Assembly (NCBI RefSeq): GCF_001423105.1
Contig: NZ_LMNV01000002.1
Coordinates: 640,543-704,542 of the forward strand
Origin: Frondihabitans sp. Leaf304
Lineage (GTDB): Bacteria; Actinomycetota; Actinomycetes; Actinomycetales; Microbacteriaceae
Direction: 5' to 3'
Length of the DNA: 64,000 nucleotides
Both the position numbers and the translations under genes were made by a program. Of the stretch, positions 36,191-44,805 are shown piece after piece. Numbering within the stretch: the stretch's first letter is position 1; every line of letters begins with the position of its first letter. Below the pieces are notes generated by a model. It was not told the DNA's origin and did no database searches. It worked only from the letters and a program-made list of their open reading frames with translations.

Positions 36191-36828
36191 CACGCCGATC
36201 GCGACCACACGGGCCGAAACTGGATGCTGATGCGCGGCCCGATCGCGCGCTTCGTCTTGGCGATCGAGTGCTCGTGCGTGCGCTGGCACGAGCCGCCCAT
36301 CACGACGAGATCACCGTGCCCGACGGGGAAGCGCCGCACCTCGCCACCCGACCGCGAGCGCAGCGCCAGAGTGCGGGCGGCGCCGACCGAGACGATGCCG
36401 ACCATCGTGTCGCGATCGATGGCGTCGCCGACTTTGTCGCCGTGCCACGCGATGCTGTCGTCTCCGGTTCGGTAGAAGCAGAGCCCTGCCGTCTCGAACA
36501 CCTGCTGCGACGGTCGCCCGTAGTGGTCGTTGAGAGCGGCCTGGGCCTCGGTGAGCACGGGATCGGGAAAGACGTGGTCGGGGCCGAACCATGAAACGAG
36601 ACGGGGAACGTCGACGACCCGGTCGTACATCTCGCGCCGGTCGGCCTTCCAGTCGACCCCGCCGGCGAGACGCTCGAACAGCGCATCGGAGTTCTGCACC
36701 CAGCCCGGCCGGACGTCGAGCCAGGCGCCCTCGCCGAGGTCGATTCGCTCGACCGAGCTGCCGAGTTTCTCGAGGGTGGGGTCGGCGTCGAGGTCGTCGA
36801 AAAGCGAGGTCTGGAACGCGAGTGACAT
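36190..36828 (-). CDS. alkB: AlkB-type 2-oxoglutarate/Fe(II) dioxygenase
   Basis: Oxidative demethylase for alkylated DNA bases. It has 212 residues. Fe(II) ligands are in SIAWHGDKVG (His129, Asp131) and RTHEHSI (His185 or His187), and RISIQFRPV carries the arginines that bind 2-oxoglutarate. CFYRTGDDS is also a family segment. A perfect LexA palindrome lies 22 bp upstream of its ATG, so it is the first gene of a probable SOS operon. Confidence 0.92.
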   Translation of the reverse strand: MSLAFQTSLFDDLDADPTLEKLGSSVERIDLGEGAWLDVRPGWVQNSDALFERLAGGVDWKADRREMYDRVVDVPRLVSWFGPDHVFPDPVLTEAQAALNDHYGRPSQQVFETAGLCFYRTGDDSIAWHGDKVGDAIDRDTMVGIVSVGAARTLALRSRSGGEVRRFPVGHGDLVVMGGSCQRTHEHSIAKTKRAIGPRISIQFRPVWSRSA

Positions 36829-36849
36829 ACCTCGATCGTACTGCAGAAT

Positions 36850-36865
36850 TCGAACGTATGTTCGA
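36850..36865. promoter_or_regulatory. LexA (SOS) box
   Basis: TCGAACGTATGTTCGA is a perfect match to the actinobacterial SOS box TCGAAC-N4-GTTCGA, and the whole site is palindromic apart from the spacer. It lies 22 bp before alkB on the minus strand and 41 bp before the transglutaminase-like gene on the plus strand. LexA repression of alkB and its operon is strongly implied; control of the other gene is possible. Confidence 0.88.
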
Positions 36866-36905
36866 TTTCTGGTTCCGGGCTCGCCCTGCCATTTAAGCTT
36901 CGTGC

Positions 36906-37697
36906 ATGCAGCGGAACGCGTTCTCCCGGATGGTCTTGTCGTCGACCGAGCCCGCCGAGCTGGTGCTCTCGGTGGCCGCTGCCGAGGGACAGCGAATCAC
37001 CGAGACACTGTCGGTCACCCAGGGTGGCAGAGAGGTGCCGATCCGCGAGGTCATCGACGATCGCGGCACTCGCCTTCACGTCGCGCAGATGGCTCCGGGT
37101 CGGCTCGAGATGGACTATCGCGTCGAAGTCACAGGACAGCAGGATCCGATCGCTCTCGGTGCACTCGACAGCATCCAGTACCTGCGGCCCAGCCGCTACT
37201 GCGAATCCGACACGCTGTTTCCGACGGCGCGCAGCGATTTCGCGGGGCTGAGCGGTCTCGACCTGCTGGACTCCGTCGGATCCTGGGTCAACGGGCACCT
37301 CTCGTACGTGCCGGGCTCGAGCGCGCCGACCGATGGCGCCGTCCGCACCTTTCTCGACCGGCGCGGCGTCTGCCGCGACTATGCCCACCTCGTCGTTGCA
37401 CTGCTGCGAGCGCTCGACGTTCCGGCGCGGCTCGTGTCGGTGTACGCGCCGGGCCTGTATCCGATGGACTTCCACGCGGTCGCCGAGGCTCTCATCGACG
37501 GTCGGTGGTACGTGATCGACGCGACGCACCTGGCTCCGCGTCAGAGTCTCGTGCGCATCGCGACCGGGCGCGATGCATCCGACACCGCCTTCCTGTCGTC
37601 GTCGGGCGGCTGGGTCAAGCTGCTCGAGCTGGAGGTCGGTGCCGTCGCCGACGTATTGCCGCGCGACGATGTGGCGGAGTTCGTGTCGATCGGCTGA
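36906..37697 (+). CDS. Transglutaminase-like cysteine protease family protein
   Basis: A 263-residue protein with an N-terminal beta-rich domain and a transglutaminase core. The triad is Cys156 (RRGVCRDYAHL), His190 (PMDFHAVAEAL) and Asp205 (WYVIDATH). No signal peptide is seen, suggesting a cytoplasmic peptidase or amidase role as in many bacterial members. It is divergent from the LexA-box operon and might share its operator. The adjacent convergent SDR ends only 13 bases downstream. Confidence 0.9.
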   Translation: MQRNAFSRMVLSSTEPAELVLSVAAAEGQRITETLSVTQGGREVPIREVIDDRGTRLHVAQMAPGRLEMDYRVEVTGQQDPIALGALDSIQYLRPSRYCESDTLFPTARSDFAGLSGLDLLDSVGSWVNGHLSYVPGSSAPTDGAVRTFLDRRGVCRDYAHLVVALLRALDVPARLVSVYAPGLYPMDFHAVAEALIDGRWYVIDATHLAPRQSLVRIATGRDASDTAFLSSSGGWVKLLELEVGAVADVLPRDDVAEFVSIG

Positions 37698-37710
37698 TCC
37701 CGGCCGCGCG

Positions 37711-38481
37711 TCAGCCGCGCGTCGTCAGCTCGCCGCGCGTCAGCTTGTACGGCTGCGCCTGCGCTACCGGCTTGATCGTCACCAGATCGAGGTTGACGTG
37801 GGCCGGCAGTTCGACCGAGTGCACGATCGACTCGGCGATGTCGTCAGCCGTCAGCGGGGCGACGACTCCGTCGTAGACGGCGTCGGCGCGCGCCTGGTCG
37901 CCGTCGAACCGCACCAGCGAGAAGTCGGTCTTGACCATGCCGGGGGCGATCTCGATCACGCGCAGCGGCTCGCCGTTGAGCTCGAGACGGAGGGCCGCGA
38001 CGAGCGCGTGTTCCGCGAATTTGGCGGCGTTGTAGCCGCCCCCGTTCTCGTACGCGATGTGGCCGGCGATGGAGGTGACGGTGACGATGTCGCCGGATCC
38101 TGCGTCTTTCGCCCCGGCTCGCAGCGACGGCAGGAGTCCGCTGATCGCGCGCTTGGTACCGAGCACGTTGACGTCGAACATGCGTTGCCAGTCGTCGATC
38201 GAGCCCGCCTCGACGCTGTCGAGCCCGAAGGCACCGCCCGCGTTGTTGACCAGGGCGTGGACCGGGCCGGTCTCTTCGACGTGGGCGCGGAGGGCCGCCA
38301 TGTCAGCGTCGCTCGTCACGTCGGCCCGGAACCAGGTCGCGCCCGTCTCGGCGGCGATCTGTCGCAGGCGATCTTCGCGCCGAGCCACCGCCAGCACCTC
38401 CCAGCCGCGTTCGCGGAACAGCCGAACCGTGGCCTCTCCGATACCCGAGCTCGCTCCCGTGACCACTGCGCGTCGTGCCAT
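37711..38481 (-). CDS. Short-chain dehydrogenase/reductase (YdfG-like)
   Basis: A 256-residue NADP-type SDR. The nucleotide motif is VVTGASSGIGEATVRLF, NNAGGAFG follows, the active site has TSIAGHIAYENGGGYNAAKFAEHAL (Ser...Tyr-x-x-x-Lys) and EIAPGMVKTDFSLVRF is typical of the serine/3-hydroxyacid dehydrogenase YdfG group. ATG 38481 follows GAGGGATGG. It may act on 3-hydroxy acids or serine; unproven. Single gene. Confidence 0.9.
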   Translation of the reverse strand: MARRAVVTGASSGIGEATVRLFRERGWEVLAVARREDRLRQIAAETGATWFRADVTSDADMAALRAHVEETGPVHALVNNAGGAFGLDSVEAGSIDDWQRMFDVNVLGTKRAISGLLPSLRAGAKDAGSGDIVTVTSIAGHIAYENGGGYNAAKFAEHALVAALRLELNGEPLRVIEIAPGMVKTDFSLVRFDGDQARADAVYDGVVAPLTADDIAESIVHSVELPAHVNLDLVTIKPVAQAQPYKLTRGELTTRG

Positions 38482-38881
38482 GCGTCCATCCCTCTTTCGT
38501 CGGTGCGTCCACGCTAGCGACTTCGGCGGCGCACCTGTTTCGCCAGAAGGCTCGCCTGTGGACTTGGAGGTCTCGAAGGGAGCACGCCATGAACCCCAGC
38601 CGGATCGACTCGATCGACTCAGCCCGCCGCAGCACGACCGTCGAGCGTGCCGGGCAGTCTTCGCAACTCGAGGGCGGGCGAAGCAGCCGCCAAGCACGAG
38701 CACTCTAGCGGCGTTGGGTCGACGGCGAACTCACCTATGCCGAGTTCGGTGCCGAGCCCGACCTGCTGAGGCCGACGGTCGATCGCCGCCGTTAGCGACC
38801 CGACGCACGTCGGCCATTGCGACCCGGCGCGCCACGTCAGTTTGGCCGAACCGCGTCGCCACCTCGCCGACCGGCCCGCGT
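38482..38881. other. 400-bp gap without a recognisable gene
   Basis: This stretch separates the SDR start from the DUF1990 stop. It holds short open frames only. One, 38709-38794, would read RRWVDGELTYAEFGAEPDLL and look protein-like but has no start codon, so it may be a gene remnant. No hairpin, tRNA or known regulatory box was seen. Confidence 0.5.
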
Positions 38882-39361
38882 TTACTCCAGCGCACGCAGA
38901 TACCGGCGCCGCGCAACCACCTGCGCCACCCGCAGCAGCGGGAACAGCGCGCGCCAGGGCTGCTGCGGAGCGGGGCGCGTCAGCGACCGGATGGTGAGCA
39001 CGACGTCGTCGCCCGAGCGGTGCACGACGAAGGCCTCTTCGCCGTCGACCGGATGGCCGGGAAGCGTCCGGTACGAGAAACCGACGCGAGACGGCTCATC
39101 GACTACCTCGACCACCTGAACCGGCTCGACCACTCGCACACCCGCGACCTTCGCCGTCACCGTCACGCATCGGCCGGCGACCACGGGGCGTCCGTCGTCG
39201 ACCCGGAAGCCGCTTCGGGTCTTCACCTCCCACCGGAGCACGCCCGTCGATGCCCGCGACCACGCGGCGTCGCCCCGTCCGATCACGGCGGAGACCTCCG
39301 ACCGACGATGACTCGCCGAGGTGGCGGGCCAGGAGGGGAGGGAGGGCGCGGTCGAGTGCAT
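38882..39361 (-). CDS. DUF1990 family protein
   Basis: A 159-residue soluble protein of the DUF1990 (UPF0548) family: GFSYRTLPGHPVDGEEAF and a C-terminal FPLLRVAQVVARRRYLRAL are the family blocks. The function is unknown. It is divergent from metY with a 162-bp shared upstream region. The start could be a later in-frame codon, since the first 20 residues are not conserved-looking. Confidence 0.85.
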   Translation of the reverse strand: MHSTAPSLPSWPATSASHRRSEVSAVIGRGDAAWSRASTGVLRWEVKTRSGFRVDDGRPVVAGRCVTVTAKVAGVRVVEPVQVVEVVDEPSRVGFSYRTLPGHPVDGEEAFVVHRSGDDVVLTIRSLTRPAPQQPWRALFPLLRVAQVVARRRYLRALE

Positions 39362-39523
39362 GGGCCGATTGTGGCAAACGCGCTCGCGGATCCTCGTCGT
39401 ACCCCGTTACGCCGCGTGTCGCCGCCGTGGCGCACACCGGACGCCGGGCCTACGCTCGCCCCAGAGAGAACGACCGCCCGTTCACCGAGGATCGGCCGGC
39501 ACCGGAACCCCGAGGAGACCTCA

Positions 39524-40855
39524 ATGCCCGATCAGACGAACGCCTGGAAGTTCGAGACCCAGCAGATCCACGCCGGCGCTCAGCCCGACCCGACGACCCA
39601 CGCGCGTGCCACGCCGATCTACAAGACGACGTCGTACGTGTTCGACAGCTCGCAGCACGCGAAGAATCTGTTCGCGCTCGCGGAGTTCGGCAACATCTAC
39701 TCGCGCATCATGAACCCCACCCACGACGTCGTGGAGCAGCGCATCGCCGCTCTCGAGGGCGGCTCGGGGGCTCTGCTCGTCGCGTCCGGACAGGCGGCCG
39801 AGACCCTCGCCGTCCTGAACATCGCACAGGCGGGCGACCACATCGTCTCGTCGTCGTCGATCTACGGCGGCACCTACAACCTGTTCAAGTACACGCTCGC
39901 CAAGCTCGGCATCGAGACCACATTCGTCGAGAACCAGGACGACGCCGACGAGTGGCACCGCGCCGTACGCCCCAACACCAAGCTCTTCTTCGCCGAGACC
40001 ATCGGCAACCCGAAGATCAACATCCTCGACATCTCGCTCGTCTCGTCGATCGCGCACGAGGCCGGCGTGCCGCTCATCGTCGACAACACGATCGCGACGC
40101 CCTACCTGATCCGCCCGTTCGAGCACGGGGCCGACATCGTCGTGCACTCCGCGACGAAGTTCCTCGGCGGTCACGGCACCGTCATCGGCGGGCTCATCGT
40201 CGACGGCGGAAAGTTCGAGTGGTCGAAGAACGTCGAGAAGTTCCCCGAGCTCACCGAACCCGACCCGTCGTATCACGGCGCCAGCTACACGGGCGCGGTC
40301 GGCGACCCCCTCGCCTACATCATCAAGGCGCGGGTGCAGCTGCTCCGCGACCTCGGCTCGTCGAACTCGGCCGACACCGCCTTCTCGCTCATCCAGGGCA
40401 TCGAGACACTGTCGCTGCGCATCGAACGGCACGTACAGAACGCCCAGGAGATCGCCGAGTGGCTCGACGCCCGTGACGACGTCGCCAATGTCTTCTACGC
40501 CGGACTGCCGACGAGCCCCTGGTACGCGGCCGCGAACAAGTACGCACCCAAGGGCGTCGGGGCTGTGCTCTCGTTCGAACTCAAGGGCGGCGTCGACGCC
40601 GGGGCGGCCCTCGTCGACAACCTCCACCTTTTCAGCCACCTCGCCAACATCGGCGACGTCCGCTCGCTGGTGATCCACCCCGCTTCGACCACGCACTCGC
40701 AGCTCACCCCTGAGCAGCAGCTGACGACGGGCGTCACCCCCGGCCTCGTGCGACTGTCGGTGGGCCTCGAGAACATCGACGATCTGAAGGCCGACCTCGA
40801 CGCCGGGTTCACCGCTGCGAGGCAGGTGACGACCGGGCTGCTCAAGAGCAGCTGA
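39524..40855 (+). CDS. metY: O-acetylhomoserine aminocarboxypropyltransferase (sulfhydrylase)
   Basis: PLP enzyme that makes homocysteine from O-acetylhomoserine and sulfide. It has 443 residues. The PLP lysine is in VVHSATKFLGGHG (Lys212); NIYSRIMNPTHDVVEQRIA and LRLSVGLENIDDL-like C-terminal residues fit the Cys/Met metabolism family. ATG 39524 follows GAGGAG. A strong terminator (40877-40920) lies between it and metX, which makes its substrate. It gives the organism direct sulfhydrylation for methionine synthesis. Confidence 0.96.
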   Translation: MPDQTNAWKFETQQIHAGAQPDPTTHARATPIYKTTSYVFDSSQHAKNLFALAEFGNIYSRIMNPTHDVVEQRIAALEGGSGALLVASGQAAETLAVLNIAQAGDHIVSSSSIYGGTYNLFKYTLAKLGIETTFVENQDDADEWHRAVRPNTKLFFAETIGNPKINILDISLVSSIAHEAGVPLIVDNTIATPYLIRPFEHGADIVVHSATKFLGGHGTVIGGLIVDGGKFEWSKNVEKFPELTEPDPSYHGASYTGAVGDPLAYIIKARVQLLRDLGSSNSADTAFSLIQGIETLSLRIERHVQNAQEIAEWLDARDDVANVFYAGLPTSPWYAAANKYAPKGVGAVLSFELKGGVDAGAALVDNLHLFSHLANIGDVRSLVIHPASTTHSQLTPEQQLTTGVTPGLVRLSVGLENIDDLKADLDAGFTAARQVTTGLLKSS

Positions 40856-40876
40856 CGCCGGCCGAGGATCCCACGG

Positions 40877-40920
40877 GGCGGCGACCATCGGGCGTAACAG
40901 TCCGGCGGTCGCCGCCTTTT
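40877..40920 (+). terminator. Rho-independent terminator between metY and metX
   Basis: Perfect 10-bp arms GGCGGCGACC (40877-40886) and GGTCGCCGCC (40907-40916) with a 20-nt loop are followed by TTTTGTTGT. It begins 21 bases after the metY stop and ends only 20 bases before the metX ATG, an unusual place inside an apparent met operon. Confidence 0.85.
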
Positions 40921-40939
40921 GTTGTCATGCTTGACCCAA

Positions 40940-42145
40940 ATGGACTGGCAGACGACCCCCGAAGACACGGTGCCCTCGCGGGTCATCACGGAGCGCACCC
41001 GCCGGACCATGCTCGGCAAGCCACCCGCGACGGGTGCCTGGCGAGACGGCGATCCGGTCGGCGATCGGCTCTTCGTCACTCTCGACGACCTCGAGCTGGA
41101 GAGCGGCGAGACGCTCCCCCGACCTCGCATCTCGTACGAGACGTTCGGCACCCGGGCGACCGACGACTCGAACGTCGTGCTGGTGCTGCACGCTCTCACC
41201 GGTGACAGCCACCTCGCCGGCCCCGCGGGCGAGGGCCACGCCACCGCCGGTTGGTGGCACGGCATCGTCGGCCCGGGGCTCGCGATCGACACCGACCGCT
41301 GGTTCGTCGTAGCACCCAACATGCTCGGGGGCTGCCAAGGATCCACCGGCCCGGCTTCCCTTGACCCCGAGGGTCACGAATGGGGCAGCCGTTTTCCGAG
41401 ACTCACCGTCAGAGACCAGGTCGAGGCGCAGGTGCGCTTCGCCAACGAGCTCGGCGTAGATCGCTGGCACGCCGTGATCGGCGGCTCGATGGGAGGCATG
41501 CACGCCCTCGAATGGGCCGTCGGCCAGCCGGAGAGAGTGGCGCGCCTCGGTGTGCTGTCGACCACCGCCTCGACGAGTGCCGACCAGATCGCACTCAACA
41601 CGGTGCAGATCGAAGCCGTCCACATGGATCCCGGGTTTCTCGGCGGCGACTACTACGAGGCCGCCGACGGCGAGGGCCCTTACCGCGGCCTCGCGCTGGC
41701 CCGACGGATGGCTCTGCTCAACTACCGTTCGCCCGACGAGCTGAACGCCCGATTCGGCCGGGGATGGCAGAGCGAGCTCTCCCCCCTGACCGGCAGCGGT
41801 CGGTTCTCGGTGGCGAGCTACCTCGATTTCCACGGCAACAAGTTCACTCGCCGCTTTGACGCCAACAGCTACGTGAGCCTCGCGCGGGCCATGAACAGCC
41901 ACGACATCGGACGGGATCGCGGTGGCGTGACCGGAGCCCTGTCGCGGATCACCGCCCGGTCGCTCGTCATCGGCATCGACTCCGATCGGCTGTTCCCACC
42001 CCGCGACCAGGTGCTGATCGCGGAGGGCCTCCGCGGCGCGGCCGCCAGCGAGGCGGTGATCCTTCCGAGCGAGTTCGGCCACGACGGATTCTTGATCGAA
42101 AACGAGGCGGTGGGGAACCACCTTCGAGCCCTACTTGAAGGATGA
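40940..42145 (+). CDS. metX: Homoserine O-acetyltransferase
   Basis: Acetylates homoserine with acetyl-CoA, making the metY substrate. It has 401 residues, alpha/beta-hydrolase fold. The nucleophile is in IGGSMGGMHALEW (Ser183); NMLGGCQGSTGPAS and the C-terminal FGHDGFL (catalytic His) are family marks. ATG 40940 is chosen over an upstream TTG frame. Only 20 bases separate it from the metY terminator and no SD is visible, so it may be expressed from a leaderless transcript or by read-through. Confidence 0.95.
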   Translation: MDWQTTPEDTVPSRVITERTRRTMLGKPPATGAWRDGDPVGDRLFVTLDDLELESGETLPRPRISYETFGTRATDDSNVVLVLHALTGDSHLAGPAGEGHATAGWWHGIVGPGLAIDTDRWFVVAPNMLGGCQGSTGPASLDPEGHEWGSRFPRLTVRDQVEAQVRFANELGVDRWHAVIGGSMGGMHALEWAVGQPERVARLGVLSTTASTSADQIALNTVQIEAVHMDPGFLGGDYYEAADGEGPYRGLALARRMALLNYRSPDELNARFGRGWQSELSPLTGSGRFSVASYLDFHGNKFTRRFDANSYVSLARAMNSHDIGRDRGGVTGALSRITARSLVIGIDSDRLFPPRDQVLIAEGLRGAAASEAVILPSEFGHDGFLIENEAVGNHLRALLEG

Positions 42146-42291
42146 GCGCGCTTTCCGCCAGAATGAGTCTCGCTCGACACCTTTTTCATCAGCGCGCCGA
42201 TCCCCCTGTACCGTCCCCCGGCGCGACATCTGTGGAACGATGTGTCTAGGCGCCCTCTCGGGCGGCCCTCTCTTCTGACTGTTGGACTCGA

Positions 42292-43443
42292 ATGGATCTC
42301 TTCGCCCAGGAGCGCGATCGTCTTCTCCGGACGACGACCCGCTTTCTCGGGATCTCGGCAACCGTTGTCTCGTTGGTGGCCCTGAGCTACCCGGGCGTGA
42401 CCGACCTGAGACGGCAAGCTGCCATCGTCTTCTTCAGCCTCGTGATGATCGCTTTCTTCATCATGATCGGCCGAAGCGGCAAAATGCTGTGGGTCGTCTT
42501 GGGAATGGCTGCGGGTTTGATCGCCGGGGGTATCGCGCTCGTGCCGGGCGGCATCGACGGGCCTCTCGCGACTGCCGTTATCCCCTTGGTCGGCGGCGCG
42601 ATCGCCTCCTTCGCTCTCCTGCTCTCCTCGAGCACCAAGCGCGTGCTCCTCGCGGCCGCGGCTGCCGTGGTCGTTGTCGCCGAGGTCGTGATCGGTACGC
42701 AGTCGATCTTCTCCGTGCAGGTCGCCGCCGTGCTCCTCGGCTGGGTCCTCTGCTTCGTGGCCGGATTCTGGATCGGCAACAGCGTTCCCCGTGCAGCCCG
42801 CCGCATCTACTCGATCGGAAACGCCCACCGGGCCGAGCGCCAGGCAAGCGAGACCGAGGCCCAGCGCCGCCAGGGCGCACGGCTCTTGCACGACACCGTG
42901 CTCGCGACCCTGACCCTTCTCGCCCACTCGGGTTTCGGAGTCACGCCCGATGCTCTCCGCGCTCAGGCGGCCGAGGACGCCCGCCTGCTTCGCCACCTCC
43001 GCCTGGGCTCGACACCGCAGCCGCAGGCTTCCGGTGACTACAACCTCGACACCGTCGAAGAGAGCCCCCTCGGCCAGACACTCGAGTCGGTCAAGCAGCG
43101 GTTCGGTCGAATGGGCCTGGAAGTCAGCTGGCACGGCACCGGTCAGGTGCTCCTCCCGACAAACGTGCTCGACGCGTTCCTCCTCGCACTCGCCGAGTGC
43201 CTCGAGAACGTCCGGCGTCACGCGGGCGTCGTCGAGGCGCACGTCACGATCATCCACGACGACAAGATGGTCCGGGCGATGGTCACCGACGCCGGCGTCG
43301 GATTCGAGCTCGAGGGCGTCTCCGAGGAGCGTCTCGGCTTCAAAGAGAGTGTCGTCAACCGGCTGCGAGAGGTCGGCGGTAGCGCCCGTCTCTTCTCTGC
43401 TCCCGGAGCCGGCACAACCGTCGTCTTGGAGGCACCGCGATGA
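42292..43443 (+). CDS. Membrane sensor histidine kinase (NarL/HisKA_3-like)
   Basis: A 383-residue kinase with about five hydrophobic segments in residues 20-160 and a cytoplasmic catalytic half. The phospho-acceptor region is QGARLLHDTVLATLTLL (His200), a shortened HisKA_3 pattern. The ATP domain has ECLENVRRHAG (N-box) and VTDAGVGFELE (G1). No extracytoplasmic sensor domain is visible, so it may sense in or at the membrane. It is followed by a membrane protein and a response regulator. Confidence 0.87.
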   Translation: MDLFAQERDRLLRTTTRFLGISATVVSLVALSYPGVTDLRRQAAIVFFSLVMIAFFIMIGRSGKMLWVVLGMAAGLIAGGIALVPGGIDGPLATAVIPLVGGAIASFALLLSSSTKRVLLAAAAAVVVVAEVVIGTQSIFSVQVAAVLLGWVLCFVAGFWIGNSVPRAARRIYSIGNAHRAERQASETEAQRRQGARLLHDTVLATLTLLAHSGFGVTPDALRAQAAEDARLLRHLRLGSTPQPQASGDYNLDTVEESPLGQTLESVKQRFGRMGLEVSWHGTGQVLLPTNVLDAFLLALAECLENVRRHAGVVEAHVTIIHDDKMVRAMVTDAGVGFELEGVSEERLGFKESVVNRLREVGGSARLFSAPGAGTTVVLEAPR

Positions 43444-43468
43444 GCACTAGCGACCGGAGGCTCCCCGC

Positions 43469-44725
43469 GTGAGCATCGATGAGAACACCCTCGGCGTCCC
43501 CCGACACCGGAGGGCACCCAGGGGTCTTCCGACCTCCTCCACCGGTGCTCGCTCCATGCGCCAGGCCCAGCAGGCGGGTGCGACCCTCGGCACCGGCTAT
43601 CTCGGAATGGGCGCCGCCGCCGTCGCAGCCCTGCAGGCCATCTACGGCCTGATCTTCTTCTTGGTGCACCTCTCCTCGTATCCGGTGGCCGCGCCCGCCA
43701 TCGTCGCCTGGCTCGTCTACCTCGCCGCATTCATCGGAGTGGTCACCCTCGTCGCCATCCAGGGCGAGCGCCTGACCGGCCCAGTGATGATCGGCCTGTG
43801 CGCAGCCCTCGCCCTCGTGGTCGTCCTCGACTTCATCGCCATTTGGCCCCTGCACAACGTCGGGGCCTACGCCACCGCCAGCATCTCGGTCGGCTTCGGC
43901 CTCCTCCCCCTCATCACCCTCCGGCCGGCCCGCGAGCTCATCATCGCCACGGCAGCCCTGTTCCTCCTCCTCGTCGGCGCAGTGATCCTCACCACGCCGA
44001 TCGACCGGGTCACGTTCCCTCAGCAGGTCGCCACGATCGCCCTGGCCGTCCTGCCGCCCGCCATCGCCACCTATGCCGTGCAGCGCTTCCGCGGCATGAT
44101 TCAGATCGAGCTCGACCGCGTCCTCGTGCAGTCGACCGTCACCCAGCCGCGGTTCGCCGTGGGAATGCTCGCGAGCGACGAATTGGCCCGTCTCGACCTC
44201 GCCGCCGAGAAGCTGCTCGACGGAGTGGCCGTGGGCGACATCCCACTCCCTCTCGAACCGCAGGTCGCCTCCACCGCCGCTTCGCTCGCGACCGAGTTGC
44301 GCCTCCACCTCATCGAAGGACGACGCGAGACCTGGCTGTATCACGCCGTCACCGAATCCGAATACCTGGGCCGCGCCGTCAAGCTCGCTGATCCGTCGTC
44401 CCTCGCCGGCCTGCTGACCCCCGAGCAGCGCGACGGGCTCCTTCAAGCCGTATGGCTCCTCCTCGGTGATCGCCGCACCCGAGCTGCCGGCACGAGCATC
44501 ACTCTCACCCTCGGCCCCATCGGCACGTCGAACTCGATCGCGTCTCTCGCAGGACGCACCATCGACGTCCCGATCGACGTCACCTCGACGGGCATCCGCC
44601 GCAATCGGGTCACCCCCGCCACCTGGAACGCCCTGAACCGCGTCGGTGACTTTCAGACCTCAACCCACCAGGGCAGTCTGCGGCTCGCCATCAGGTGTTC
44701 CGTCGAGAACCCGGCAGACGCCTAA
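43469..44725 (+). CDS. Polytopic membrane protein of a two-component cluster, function unknown
   Basis: A 418-residue protein with about six hydrophobic segments between residues 40 and 205 and a soluble C-terminal half of about 210 residues (VQRFRGMIQIELDRVLVQST onward). I recognise no known domain. It uses a GTG start (43469) 26 bases after the kinase stop and precedes the response regulator, so it is probably part of the same signalling unit: an accessory sensor, or a kinase relative that has lost its catalytic motifs. There is no His-box or G-box. Confidence 0.75.
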   Translation: MSIDENTLGVPRHRRAPRGLPTSSTGARSMRQAQQAGATLGTGYLGMGAAAVAALQAIYGLIFFLVHLSSYPVAAPAIVAWLVYLAAFIGVVTLVAIQGERLTGPVMIGLCAALALVVVLDFIAIWPLHNVGAYATASISVGFGLLPLITLRPARELIIATAALFLLLVGAVILTTPIDRVTFPQQVATIALAVLPPAIATYAVQRFRGMIQIELDRVLVQSTVTQPRFAVGMLASDELARLDLAAEKLLDGVAVGDIPLPLEPQVASTAASLATELRLHLIEGRRETWLYHAVTESEYLGRAVKLADPSSLAGLLTPEQRDGLLQAVWLLLGDRRTRAAGTSITLTLGPIGTSNSIASLAGRTIDVPIDVTSTGIRRNRVTPATWNALNRVGDFQTSTHQGSLRLAIRCSVENPADA

Positions 44726-44805
44726 CATGAGCGCACCGGGTGTTCCCTGTGCGCGTCACTACGCCTCGCGGCTTACCGAAGCCACCCATCGAAAGAGAGA
44801 AACCA

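Noticed and set aside
38709-38794. Short protein-like frame in the 38.5-38.9 kb gap as a gene
   Set aside because: It has no start codon or SD and is bounded by stops within 90 bases; at most a remnant.
38057-39523. Long in-frame 5' extension before metY
   Set aside because: It lies antisense to SDR and DUF1990 genes and shows no domain; the metY ATG at 39524 has a good SD and matches the family start.
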